Assembly: GCA_963555705.1 (NCBI GenBank)
Contig: OY743170.1
Location: 12,377,096 to 12,441,095 of the forward strand
Direction: 5' to 3'
DNA from: Ligustrum vulgare
Taxonomy: Eukaryota > Streptophyta > Magnoliopsida > Lamiales > Oleaceae
DNA: 64,000 nt
In this document: piece after piece, positions 23,281 through 36,600 of the stretch
How the letters are laid out: every line of letters begins with the position of its first letter
Numbering within the stretch: position 1 is the first letter of the stretch
Translations under genes and position numbers: made by a program
Notes under the pieces: generated by a model
The model's database searches: none
What the model saw: the letters and a program-made list of their open reading frames with translations, nothing else
Told to the model about the DNA's origin: nothing

Positions 23281-24183
23281 ACTAGTATTTCACCCGTGCG
23301 ATGTACGAAATTTATTATCCGCAATATCAATTTCAGTAAGTATTCGTAAAACTTTTGTACTTATACATAATCAACACATATATAAATGCATAAAAAAGAA
23401 TTTTCTATTACAATAATTATTAGAATTTCAAAAATAACATAAGTAATTCAAATTATTAAAAAAATATTTGAATAGTAAACTTCAATTTATATATTTAAAT
23501 AATAAATTATTATTGATTTCAATAATTTTTACGAATTATTAATAACTTCATTGAAAATGTAAATTTAGTAGTTTTTTAATGGTATATCATATTTGATTTA
23601 ATATTATGTATGTACATGAATATTGATACATGTGAAAGGTATTAGTATATTTCTCCTAACTTCTACATTTGACTCTTGTATTTAACGTACTTTTTAATTT
23701 TAATTCAAAAATATCTATCACAATAATTAAAAAAGAAATAGTCAAAATATTTGAATTTAACCAATAAAACTTTGTTTATAAAAATAAGTAGTCAAAATAA
23801 TAAATTTGAAAATCTCGCGATTATCATGATACGACAATCGAATAAAGTCGAAGATTACGAAATTATACCAAAAATTATACCCTATAATCTTTAAAAATTT
23901 ATTGAAATTAAGAATGATTAAAAAATATTAATCATTCTATTAATATTATTAACTTAAAAAAATCAAAACATTAAATCTTCAATATTAACCTTTGTTCATT
24001 AATTTTTTTCTATAAATTATATATAAGCAGCACATTTTTTAACCCATTTTTTAACCACATATTTTTTAAAAACTATTTTTCAATCACACATTTTATCTCG
24101 AAATAAAAATATAATTGCTGAACAGAGGTTTAAGTTAATATATATATATATTATTCTACCTTTATATATATATAGTATATAGA
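23281..24183 (-). mobile_element. Short non-autonomous Helitron, 903 bp
   Basis: On the minus strand it starts TCTATATACTATATATATAT and ends with a short GC hairpin (CGTAC-ATC-GCACG) eight bases before CTAGT. The host base before it is A and after it is T. These are the Helitron rules: 5' TC, 3' hairpin plus CTRR-like end, insertion between A and T, no target duplication. No RepHel coding sequence, so it is non-autonomous. Confidence 0.65.
24006..24130. repeat. Dispersed TTTATAAA..CACATTTT repeat, copy 2
   Basis: Lies in the 5' part of the Helitron at 23281-24183. Recognised from GCAGCACATTTTTTAACCCA and AATCACACATTTTATCTCG. Confidence 0.5.
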
Positions 24184-24391
24184 TAAATTACCAATAACAA
24201 TACATTGATGATCACCAACTTATCTTCATCAATGATTATCAATGGCACTGTCGTCAGTGATGTTTTTGGAAATTAACGACGAAAAATGATCTTAAATTTG
24301 GGCATTGGGCTTTGATGGGTCTGGGACTGGGCTAATATATATTGATTGCAATTAATAATCCATGTTGTTGTTCTGGGATGAATAAAAAACA

Positions 24392-24392
24392 T

Positions 24393-24449
<57 letters not shown>
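24392..24449 (+). repeat. (CT)n microsatellite
   Basis: About 29 uninterrupted CT units. Likely polymorphic. Confidence 0.95.
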
Positions 24450-24452
<3 letters not shown>

Positions 24453-24833
24453 AAATTATAATGTTGGTGTAAAATGGCAAATGTGTGATATCAATTAAAT
24501 AAGTAGTAAAATGGATCTAAACATTTTAATTTACCGTTCCACGAAAATTAATTTATCTAATATCAATTTAAATAATTCTACCTTTTATTAGATGGAAACA
24601 ATATTTCTATTGTCATTCCATTTGAGTTCTATTGCACTAAGAAAATTTGGGAGGAACAAATTTATATTGCTATTCAGGTTCTATTCAAGTCTGGACCTAA
24701 AGAAAATTAGGAATTAGGAATTGATTAAAGTACCGGGAATATACTACATGTTTGGCAAATGTTTTTATTTTAGTAACATGTTCTCAAAAGGTGTTCATTG
24801 CTTTTCAAGTTTTATTGCCACTTCTCGTGCGGC

Positions 24834-25000
24834 TAAGGATGGCAATGAGGCGAGTACCATTAGGTGTTGGGAGACACGAGGCAGTCCTTCCGCCTTGTTT
24901 ACTGCCACTTTTTTTTAAAAGTCAATTGATGAATGAAAATTACGTTATTAGAATTGAATTTGGGCTTTTGGGTAACGGATATAGGTTTTTTTCCCATCTT
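24834..25000. repeat. Remnant of a hAT-type MITE (GGATGGCAATG family)
   Basis: Left AAGGATGGCAATGAGGCGAG and right GGTTTTTTTCCCATC look like the two ends of the common plant MITE whose termini read GGGATGGCA...TGCCATCCC-like. The target duplication is not recognisable. A single related end also occurs near 38790-38807. Confidence 0.35.
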
Positions 25001-25370
25001 TTTCAAATAATCATGGGGATCCGTCCGCAATGGCACCCGAGATTTGCCCTGCGACTTGAGTTGGGGCAGTGAACTCTGGGCCATTAGGGCCCATTCAAAA
25101 TTAAATTATTAATTGGGCAGTTGCACTGATACCCCACTTTGCATCCAATTTCAGAATATTGCCACTGCTTTTTTCAACATTGAAATCTAGAAAAAAGAAA
25201 TGAAAATATTGCAGATTTGCCTAACGAGATAATGGAGAGGTAAACAAGGAAAGAATATATCTATAAGGAATGACAGTTGCACATCAATTTGTAACTGAAA
25301 ATATTAAAACAAAATCTTCAGAATAATTCCTGAATCAACGTTCATGAAAACTGACGTTCCTAAAAATTTT

Positions 25371-25680
25371 GAAGTCACAATGCTGTTAAACTCTCTCCAA
25401 CTATTACCCTGAAGTTGAGAATGAAATACCACTTAAACTGAACAGGGCACAAAGATACAAAGCCAGAACTATCAGAACTCGGCTGCACAAGTATTTGATT
25501 TCCATGAATTGTTCTGCACATGAATTGTGAAGTCACAGTGCTGTCGAACTCTCTCCAACTATTACCCTGAAAATCGAGAAAAAATACCAGATAAACTGAA
25601 CAGGGCACAAAGATACAAAGCCAGAACTGTCAGAACTCGGCTGCACAGGTATTTGATTTCCATGAATTATTCTTTTATCA
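25371..25680 (+). repeat. 158-bp tandem duplication in the transposase leader region
   Basis: 25371-25528 is repeated at 25529 to about 25680, beginning GAAGTCACA and including AACTGAACAGGGCACAAAG. Each copy ends near a GCACAGGTATTT or GCACAAGTATTT donor-like site. Combined with the acceptor AATACAG just before ATG 25903, this suggests a duplicated non-coding first exon of the downstream transposase gene. Confidence 0.75.
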
Positions 25681-25902
25681 TGAATTTATTTGAAAATGAA
25701 AAGATAATGAAAGCATAATGCCGCCAAATTAAATCCGAAAAAGTAACTGAATTTCAAGGATTGGACACAGATAATCTGATGTTGCACTGTGATTGCATGA
25801 CGAGATTGTAATTTGCTCAGCATAATTGGAATCTATCAATTGCCTGCAACCATCTATTCCGTTTAATCCTAACAACATATATGAAAATTAATACAGATAA
25901 TA

Positions 25903-28450
25903 ATGGATGGAGTGACTGTGTTCGTGTACTATGATGGTGAGTGGATTGAGACATGCAACTACTCAGGTTATTCTGTCTGTGGGGTGAAAGTGCCACTGGA
26001 GTGTTCATATGACAGGTTTATCAGTTTGATAGCCACCCAAATGAACAAGGATCCAGAAAAGCACCAGTTTGCAGTTCAATATCAAACTATGAATTTGGGT
26101 CCTCGTATCCATATTACAAGTGATTATTCGCTCAACTTTTATTTAGATTTGAAGAAGGATGAGATTGATAAGAGGAACTATCCTTTATGTGTAGATGTGT
26201 ATACCAAGGACTCCATTCCATCTGCTGCTCGATGTTCTCAGCTACATCAGTCAGATATTAATGCAGCAGATTCCATTCCACTGTATCAGATCAATAGAGA
26301 ATCAGATGAACATTTCAGTCTGCCATTGATTGATACAATTCAGACAGTGGATGAAATGGGTAAAGAGCTTGCTGGTTATATAAATTATGTAGTTGATGAC
26401 AATGCAGCAGGATATTCTGCGGTATTAACAAGACCAAATACAGATGACGTTGCAGTAGGTAGTGAGTTTGTGGACAAGGAACTCCTGGTCACCACAGTTG
26501 GTCTATATGCAATAAAAAAACAGTTTGAGTACTTTGTAGTTAAATTTGACACCAAAACATATACCATAAAATGCTTAGAAAAAAATTGCAACTGGACCCT
26601 ACGAGCATCAATCACATGTGTGTCTGGAAACTTTAAGATAAGGAAGATAGATAACAAACATACATGTTCTCTTGACAAGGTATTGGGAGACCACCGACAA
26701 GCAAGCACCTTGGTAATTGCAAGTTGTGTAAAATATAGGTTTCAATCATCCAGGAGAATATATACACCTAGAGACATCATTGAAGACATACAAGAGACAT
26801 ATGGGGTAACAATCAGTTATGACAAGGCGTGGAGGTCTCGAGAACGTGCTATAATGATGATTAGAGGTAACCCAGAAGAGTCATATGGAAATCTACCATC
26901 CTACATGCACATGGTGGAGGTTTCTAATCCGGGATCTTATACAAGAATATAAACGGACAGTGAGAACAGGTTCAAATTCAGTTTTGTGGCTTTAGGTGCG
27001 TCAATTGCAGGGTGGAAGCATTGCAAACCAATCATTGTTGTTGATGGTACTTTTCTTACAAGTAGGTACCGAGGTACCCTTTTCACTGCATGCACACAAG
27101 ATGCAAATAATAATATATTTATTTTAGCATTTGGGGTAGGGGATGCAGAAAACAACAATGCGTGGGAGTGGTTTTTGTTAAGACTTCGTGAAGCATATGG
27201 AGTTAGGGATGATTTGTGTATTGTCTCAGATCGTCATGGAAGCATAGAGCATGCTGTTGATATGGTATTCCCGGATGCTATGCATGGAGCATGTACATAC
27301 CATTTGCTAAAAAATATCAAAAAACATTTTGGTAAAAACGCAAAGGGGGTGAGAATACCTTTTAATGCTGCAGCAAGGGCATACACTAAAGCAGAATTCG
27401 AGAGACACATGAGAAGAATAGATGAAATTGATAAGGGTATAAGGGGCTACTTGGTATGTATTCTAAATATTTTATTACATTTAATTGTTGTTTACTTAAG
27501 GAAAAACCTTAATTTTTATATGTTTATGAGAATGCAGGAAAAAGTTGGTTACGAGAAATGGTCGCGGTGCTATATGACAACAGACAGGTATTCCACTATG
27601 ACCTCTAACATCGTAGAGTCGGTGAATTCGTCAATCAAACACGCAAAAAATACCCCATAGAAGCAATGTTTGAGTGCCTAAGATGCATCATACAGAAGTG
27701 GTTTTCCCAGAACCTAAGCAATGCAAAGTCTACGTTTACTCACCTTGCAAATCGACACAATGCCATGTTGAATGAAAGGGTGAAAATGTCAATGCAAATG
27801 CGGGTAAGCATTGTGAAAGTAGAATAATTGGATATAATTTGAATGTAAATTAGTTAATTGATACTGTTGACAGGTACATCCATCCAGTGACGTTGTTTAT
27901 CAAGTGAATGACGGCATAATTTCGTATGTGGTGAACCTGGAAGACAAGTCTTGTTCTTGCAGAAGGTTTCAGCTAGACCATCTACCATGTCGTCATGCAG
28001 TTGCAGTAATCTCTAAGCAAAACAACTAATTGATAGAGTACTGTTCAACATATTTCACCAAAGAGAATTACCTTGATACATATAGTTGTACTATTTATCC
28101 ATTAGGAGACAAAAATGAGTGGTTAATACCGAAGTCAACTAAGCAAATACTGGTACTTCCACCAATATCAAAGCGGGGTCCTGGAAGACCCAAAGAGGAC
28201 AGGATAAAATCATCATTAGAATACAAGAAGACATCTCGTTGTGGAAAATGTGGTAGTTACGGACACAATAGTAGGACTTGTGGAGATTCGGTACAAATGA
28301 ACGAGAAGAATGATCGAAAACGTAAGAAGACCCGTCCAATTGTGAGCGAGGTCTGTGGATTTTGCTTTTCCCTTAGTATATCATCAAAAATTTCAATTAT
28401 GATGCTTAACCTATTTAATATTGTATTGGTTTCAGGTAGATGATGATTAA
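25903..28450 (+). pseudogene. MuDR-type MULE transposase, three disabling lesions
   Basis: Exons are 25903-27453, 27538-27803, 27874-28350 and 28436-28450, with GT-AG introns of 84, 70 and 85 bases. The N-terminal region begins FVYYDGEW, typical of mudrA-like proteins. A zinc DNA-binding domain follows (C-x4-C ... HTC, about residues 210-255). The MULE DDE core has PIIVVDGTFL, IVSDRHGSIEHA and NIVESVNSSI. A SWIM finger CSCRRFQLDHLPCRHAVAV and a knuckle CGKCGSYGHNSRTC end the protein. Lesions are in-frame TAA at 26950-26952, a one-base loss in the A run near 27646, and TAA at 28027-28029. Everything else is in register, so inactivation is fairly recent. It encodes the cut-and-paste enzyme of the surrounding element. 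Confidence 0.85.
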
Positions 28451-29719
28451 GATTGATGAATAATGCAATGTTGATTCCGTGCTACATAATGGTGTGACAA
28501 AGTAGATTGATGGAAATGATACTTAAGTTAATTTTTATTATGTTGAGAAATTATGTTATTTGAAATTATGAACAGAATCTTTTTAGTAAAAATGAATTGA
28601 TGTTATATTATTGTTGAGATGTGGGCGTGTGGATATGCATTAAAATTTACATTATTTTTAAAATATATATGGAACTTCAACTACATGATAGATAATATTG
28701 TATATTTTTATCCCAATTTTATTGACACATGATACAGCTAGTATAAATAAATAGTAATTATGAGAAGGGGTTATACAATTTTGAAATTTGTAAAAATATT
28801 AGGAAATATTGGTGCACCCATTTTTAGTTTACATGCATAACCCAACGTATTAATAAAATGTAGTCTTATATCAAAATTAACAAACAACTATTTTGGAGTG
28901 TTTGGTGATCTATCTTTGAATTTTGCTAATCTAAATGGACTAGTTTAACGTGTGGTGAATATATGATTTATTTTAGTAATAACTATATTGAAAAAACTCA
29001 TTTAGATTTTGAGGGTTTCTCGATGTTGACGCAAATTTTTAGTAGGTGCAAATGATCAATACACTTTGTGAATACTGAAAATAAGGAAATAGTAAAATGT
29101 ATCTGGATGTTTGGTTTCTAGGACTAGAATTCTGTGAGTATCTTGTACAGAAAATCAAGCCAACTGAGTTAATTTTCGGAACCACGTACATAATTTATTT
29201 ATTTATTTATTTATTTTGTGTGTAACCAGTTTGGTGGCCTTGTGTATGTATGAATCTACCAATTGTATCAGATGTTCCTTCAACATGCAAGAACACATTT
29301 TTTCTACTGTTTAAACCTATCTTCTAATTGATGACATTTAATAAGAACAATGATCTTATCATTTCAAACAAACATAAAATGGTAAAAGGATGTACATACG
29401 TGGTGAAATAGGAAAAAAGAAGGAAATGCTGAATCTTAAAATGGAACTTTGGATGAATGTATCGCATAATGATTTGAAGGAATGAGAAATTATTGATTCA
29501 TTCAATCAAATAGTACGTAACTTTGGAATACCATAACAAGGTTTGGGTAAAACCCCACATTTATTTATGTGGAATTCGAAGAACAATAACTAAACAAAAA
29601 AATTCCAAGATCTTAGCATTAGCTAACAAAAAAACAAAATAAATTAAAAGTAGCACGAGAAGTCTAACAATGAAATTGGATTATGTTATCCTGTTCCAAA
29701 GAGCAAGGGTGTGTGGTAT
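28451..29719. other. AT-rich spacer between the convergent MULE genes
   Basis: About 1.27 kb holding the presumed 3'UTRs of both genes. No ORF or domain seen. A TTTA repeat lies at about 29193-29215. Confidence 0.6.
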
Positions 29720-32700
29720 CTAGCTTCCAATCTTTAATAACTCGGGGGCATTGCACCAAATGATGTCAGGTTCCTCACGTGAATATTTATATAGTTGAGC
29801 AGCAATATGTAAACGAGAAGTTTCTGCATCAAAGATTTTTGGCATTTCCTCAATACATCCTTCAATCAAGTATTCCGCATATTTAACAACGAATACACCG
29901 CAATCCCCCCTGTGGAAAATATAGAATTTGATTAGATAATAAAAATGTTCATGTAGTTAAGTAGTATGTATACAATATAGCTACTCACCCATTTCTTTGT
30001 TGAGGGCAATGATCAATGAGCCTGCACTCTAGAGGAATATCAGGGAATATGCGATAATTAGATTTAACGGACTTTGCTAAAATTGGAAGTGCGAGGACCA
30101 TAGCACGTACGACTACATAAACCGTGACGTTCTTCACAACTCTTGTGCATGAATTGTATACATCAAATCTCCAATTGATAATGTCAAAGTGACCCAGAAG
30201 CCAGTGGTCAGGATTTCCTAACCACATTGGTATTAGAACATGGTCTACATCATTCCAAGGAGTATTGAATTTTATTTTTCTGCCATGTGCATATGAGAAT
30301 AGGGACTCATGTTTATGTAGTGCTTCAGTATTAGCTGCTATCTCCTTTGATATTCCCCTAATCTTGACGTCAAAGTTACAGTCAGTTGACGTTGCCCATA
30401 TTTTGTGCCCATGTCTCAACTTTAATAGCATCCGCATAAAGTAGAATGCGACATCAACGTGCTGCAAGGTGACTAGATATTTGTGAGGACTGAAAGATGA
30501 AATTTAATTTAGAATCTAAAACATTGGAAGGATTAATGTACAACACGAGACATACTATATCATTCAGTGGCCTTGTAACTTCACGCGGATCATGCCACCA
30601 TTCCTTTGAATAGATAGATATTGGACCTAGTGTAATAACCGGGGATACTACCACAGTATCATCATCGTCATCTTCATTAGCATTTTTACTGTACACTATT
30701 AGAGGTTAGCTCAAATGACACTACTAATTGCATTGATTGGACAACTGAAAAGGGAAGAAATTTAGGAAGGAAATTACCTGATACGATTCTTATCAACATC
30801 GCGATAGAATTTGTTGAATTTTATAATATCCATTGCTGATGGCAAGTCCATGCATGTTTTGTAGACAAAATGGTTGGAGTAGTTATGTGGGCAGTTTTTT
30901 GTATTTATTGGAATGTTATCGAGTGCTCCTGCAATAGTCAGATCAATTTTTCCTGGGGTGATTGCATCTTGGAAATTAATGGTGATAGGTGAAATCTACA
31001 TATAAAGATCATTAGAAAGTGGGAAGTTGTTCAATAATTGATAGATATATTGCAAGGTTTGATTTTGGAGTTGTTAGAAAATCTGTGAATCGTTGGAGTG
31101 TCGCATCCTGTTCCTTTTCATAGGGGTACATTGAACAAGTTCAGTTCCAGCATCATCTGGAATTGAATCTGGAACCTTAATTGCAGGTGCAGAGCCTCTC
31201 AGTTGTACATCAGCTGTGGTTTTAACGTCGGATGATTGCAATGAACCAACGTCTTTTCCCTCAGTTTTGTTACTTCTAGAATGCTGCAACATTAATGTTG
31301 AAGATATAAAGTCTTATAAAGAACAGAGTAATTAGAAAAAAAATGGTAGCAATTAATCAATTAAATTTAGGGTGATGCCAACATGAAATTGGAAATTAGG
31401 GTGAGTAGCAAGGATTGATAGCAGTACCGATTTTCTCGAGAGCTCATCTATTTCATCTAGATACTCTTTTGATAACACAATGCCGTCTAGATTCACTGCT
31501 CCGCTGTTGGTTTCAAAATCCATACCTAGATCGAAGCAAGGTTCGGCAAATTCAATTGGATTTATGTCCATTGTAGCACCGTAATCCACATTTTTACTGT
31601 CTTGACCCTGACAGGCAATCAAAATCTAGAAAATTAAGAAATTTGGTATTTTTACATGTACATTTTAAAAACATAAATATAATAAAGAGAGTCATGTATG
31701 TTATTTGATTAAAATAACTCACCTTGTCCTTGGATTCTGGATTGGGCAGACTGTTCTTTACTATCATAACATTGACAGATGAATTGGTGCAAGACAGGTT
31801 GATATTTGATGTATACGGTGACGCAGACTGCATGACAAACAAATATATTTTATCATTCAGACCCTGTCTTATAAATTATGGATGTAATTTGAACAAAATT
31901 CTGATAATTCAGGAAAATGCTTTTATTTAGGATAGAGAAACTTGGCTGAAAAGATTGCAGTGTTGAATTATAAAAAGATAAACATGAGTAAATGAATGTC
32001 GAAGTAACATATTTATTGATACTGATAGAGCAAATTACATTACATACAGGCTTGGAGTTGCTTCCAGAATTGCTCAGAGTATGAGGATGCACTACATTGT
32101 TTGAAGCTTGAGATGGGGGTATATTAATACTCTGATGTAAATTAGTACAATGACTGGTTAAGTTCAAATTCTGAATCAGAGGTCGTATCCGGTTGGAAGG
32201 ATTGTGTGTCTGAAATTCAACAGCGACATTTCCCTGCATTGTGTTAGTAAAGTCAGGTGATTTTAATTATATATTATTGAAACATTGCCATAAAAATGTA
32301 CTTATCAATACTTGATAATACCTTGCATTGCTCTTCACATGACGCCATATCATCAAGACGTCTGTTGCCAATATTTGAAATGCGTGGGGGAGTATTCTCT
32401 TTCCCTTTATTACTGTAAGTACTTTTGCAACCAGCAAATGTTACCTGTTTGCGAAGAAGGAAAATATATTCGTTTATATGCCATTATATGGACTTAAATT
32501 GTGCAGGTGTTCAGGACATTTGCATCTTCTGATATATCCACATATCTATTTAAATAGTTGGGATTGATATGATTCTTAAACCAGCATGACAAAGTTTTAG
32601 AATCTGATATTGTCACTGGCACATCAAACTTAATGATGATAAAGTTAATTAACTGTGGTCGTATTCAGGTAAGCTCAGAAAAATCGTTCAAAGGTTTAGA

Positions 32701-32846
32701 GTTGATCGAACATGTTTCTGGACAATCAGATTCAATCTAATGAAATCTAAATGTGTCACACGAATTGTGCATCAGTTATATTGAAAAAAGGGTACACAGT
32801 TCTATTGAAAGAAACGGACATTAAATTGTTTTAAATTGCATGATAC

Positions 32847-32968
32847 CTTGACCCAGGTTTTTGTCTGCCCAAGTAATCTGCCCTCATGCTGGAATTATTT
32901 GAAACTGTCTGGGCAGTGTTTTTATTCATGGTTTGTTTGGAGGCACTGAGGAGACCAGCAGTTGATAC
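32847..32968 (-). repeat. Duplicated exon, copy A
   Basis: A 122-base segment bounded by acceptor and donor sites, inside a 690-base tandem duplication. It encodes a Ser/Asn-rich stretch (SKQTMNKNTAQTVSNNSS). It is one base shorter than copy B, so the two cannot both keep the same phase. Confidence 0.7.
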
Positions 32969-33536
32969 CTGATTTCAATAAACAGAAAATGGTCGATTCG
33001 AATCCAAATGTCCATGTGGGGAAAAAGGCTTTGTGCATTACTGTGAACTAATATTCTAAGCTGATTGATACTAGGAATTCCGTTGAACTACTGATAAGTA
33101 AATAATTAAGATATGACAGATTGAAAATCCAATTATTAATTAATTAAGTATTTATTGATTATCTAAAGAGTGGCCAAATCAAAAATGCAGTAGGAACACA
33201 GAAATGAGCCTGACTCTGAAAACTGAATAGGTGCAGACTTTGCTATCTTTTGTCATTATTTGTTTAAAAAATGTGTGACATGAAAGCAATTAACAATAGC
33301 AAGGATTGAGTTTAAAAAATGAATTCTAAATCGAAATTAATCAATAATGGAGAACTTGCAATAATTAATTTTGAAGTCAACGAAAATCAGACTGAAGGAA
33401 CAATATTCTGGACCATCTCATTGGATCTACTTAAATCTGAATGTGTCATACGAATTGTACATCGCTTATCTTGAAAAAAAGGGTAGATGGTTCTATTGAC
33501 AGAAACCCACATTAAATTGTTTAAATTGCATGATAC

Positions 33537-33659
33537 CTTGCCACCAGTTTTATGTCTTGCAAAGTGATCTGCCCTTATGTTGGAATTATTTGAAACTGTG
33601 GGGGCAGTGTTTTTGTTCATGGTTTGTTTGGAAGCACTGAGGGGACCAGCAGTTGATAC
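33537..33659 (-). repeat. Duplicated exon, copy B
   Basis: A 123-base counterpart of 32847-32968 with intact splice borders. Its flanking intron sequence also matches copy A for several hundred bases, so the unit copied was exon plus intron. Confidence 0.7.
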
Positions 33660-36600
33660 CTGATTTCAAGATACAGAAAATGGCAAAACGAATCTACATG
33701 TCCATGTGGGGGAAAAAAGGCTTTGTGCAAATCTATAAACTAATAATCTATCCTGATTGATACTAGGAACTACGTTGAACTACTGATAATTGAATAATTA
33801 ATATAGGACATATTGACTATCCTATTTTTTATTAATTAGGTAATTATTGATTATGTAAAGAGTGTCCAAATTACAAATGCAGCAGGAAAACAGATATGAG
33901 CCTGACTCTGGAAAACTGAATAGGTTCAGACTTTGCTATGTCAATGCCAAGTTCCTTTGTCATATTTGTTTAAGAAATGTGAGACATGAAAGCAATTAAC
34001 AATAACAAGGTTTGAGTTTAAAAAATGAATTCTAAATCGAAATTAATAAATGGTGGACAACTAGCAGTAATTGAATTTGAACTCAATGAAGATCACACTA
34101 ATGGTACAGATGTGTATTTATGAGGATGGATTGACAACCTATGATATTTTCAAAAGAATATCTATACTGCATTACTTAATTACAATGTATATTAACTTAT
34201 TTTCTCAATCACCTATTTTATCTGTATGGATCTGTGAAGTGAGAGGCGATTGTGGAAGCCATCATTTAAGGAACTTGAACGTTGGTCCTGTGTACATACC
34301 AGAATTTCCGACATTTAGTCAAAATGTGAGAGCCTTCCATTTTGTTAATTGCTTGTTGATGATTGAAACGAGAATACATGACCTCATACACAAAAGAATT
34401 GTATCACACATTTGAACCGTCAATGCAGGAAAAATAAAAAAAAATGAAGACATACGTAGCAGATTGTCTGAATTGAAACTACAATCATCAAAATCAATGA
34501 AGACATACAAATATCTTGTAGCCATAGTGTAAGGTCAATATCACATAGATCTTTCACACTGGCACATCAAATCTAAGATGAAAAAAATATAAGTAATAAA
34601 AAAATAAATTTTAATACCGTTCTCTGAATGGACCTAGGGGATGGATGATGTGTTGGTTCTTTTACATTCCGGTTCACACTTCTGTCACCATATCTTTGTC
34701 GTATCCCTTCGAGTCCCTCCTGAATGTAGTTATTGAAGACGTTCATCATTTCTTTAATTTTCATCTTCAAGATGTACATCTCCACAGCTAGATTTGCGTG
34801 TTCACGAACTATGGAATCAAAGCGTTTTGTGTACTTGTTATTCTTACGCCTCTTTCCCTAAAATGGAGAAACTTGACAATAATTGTAGGATAGGGCATAC
34901 TATATGACATGCTTGAAATACATGTGAAATTGACGCATCAGCAGTCCAATAAGAGACACCCCACGTTTCAAGTATGTTATGATTATTGCCACTACCTAAA
35001 AATTGTAATATCCATAAATGAATGGAAAAAAAATGGTCGAAAGTTCAATATTTGAATCGAATAATTAATTGTCCATGATATGTTCGATTTTCATGTATTT
35101 ATTTGAAAATGAACACATTTAGGTATTATATCATGATACAATGTGAAAATGTCACTACAATTCAATGCTTGAAGGCATGGATAATCTGATGTCACATATT
35201 GAAGTCATCCCTGCATTTTTATTTCGATTAATTTTTTTGCGCACTTCATCAGGCCAATGAGTGACAAGAATCTGATGGTTCTATGCATTGTCTTTCATTG
35301 TTACTGTCATAAAACCTTATCAATATAATTCACTAAAATTCTGAAGCTAAAGTTGAAATAAAGTGTCATTGTTGTGTGTCACCAGCATAATATGGTATAA
35401 CTGCAGAGGACATTGATACCTGTTCCAGCTTGCTACCATTATGCTTAATATGTTGTGTCTGAAGTGAACACGTAGTGGCTGGAGGGATGATTTGGTCTTT
35501 CATTCCTGTCTCTAGTTTCTCAGCAACCCCAGCGTAATTCTCCAAAACTATGTCGTTGACAGAATCACCTAAGCTCCTCACCTCAATAGCTGAGTTTCCA
35601 CCACCTGTTCTTTCAGTACCTACTTCATCTTGACAGGTAAGGATAATTTCATGTGGAACCGTTGACACGCCTGACTGCTTAGTTCCCTTTTTGGATTTGG
35701 ATGATTCACCCGGGTGTTAATTGGACTTCAATGGAAGTATGACATCGTCTAATACTTAACAGTCATCGCTGATGTCATCTACATCATACACAACCTGTTT
35801 ACCTTTATTATCGTGCTGATCGTTTACTTTTTCTGCCATTGCAGCATCAAATTCTTGAACAACTGTATCCTCATCCATATCAGTCATAATTTCAGCAGCA
35901 TGACTGACATTATTTGAGCTTCGTGCTATAATTGGTATCACGAAGTCGTCATCATCGTTGATCTGGATGGTTCTTGCAAACATGGTTGCAGACCTATCAT
36001 GCTGGCTAACCATTTTTTTGATAGAAATAAAAAGTGGATCTAGTGCTTCAGCAACTTGGGGGACTATGTTCTGAGCTTCGATCTGTAGAGTAGTGTTATG
36101 TTAATAACGTTGTTTGTCAGGAATAAAAATGAAATACCAGATATTTAAGGCACACTAAATAATTAAAAAGAAAAAAAAATATGAATGGGTATGGAGAACT
36201 CACATCGGGTCTGCCAAAGATATCAGTTGCTAAATTCAAAAGTGGTGCGTCATTGTCAACAACAGTTGTCCAATTAAGGATCCTTGGGCGTTTTGAAGTG
36301 ACTCTATAGCACAATTTTTGGTCAAGTACAGGCATTATCTCAAAGATCCAAATTTTGAATGCAAGGACAAAACCGTTAAGCCTGTAATTCATCGTGGGCT
36401 TCCCCTCACCCTCGACCATGGTTCCTTTGTTCCTCAATGCCAGTTTCAAGGATGAGAGAGTAAGTTTGAAAATATCCTGACCCCAAGGATATATATTCAT
36501 GTCAGTCAAGTCCACAAGAACAAGGAGAGTTTCATCCACATATCTATTATATGCTGTGATATACATTAGCTGAGTGACTAGGAACAGAATCCCCATGATG

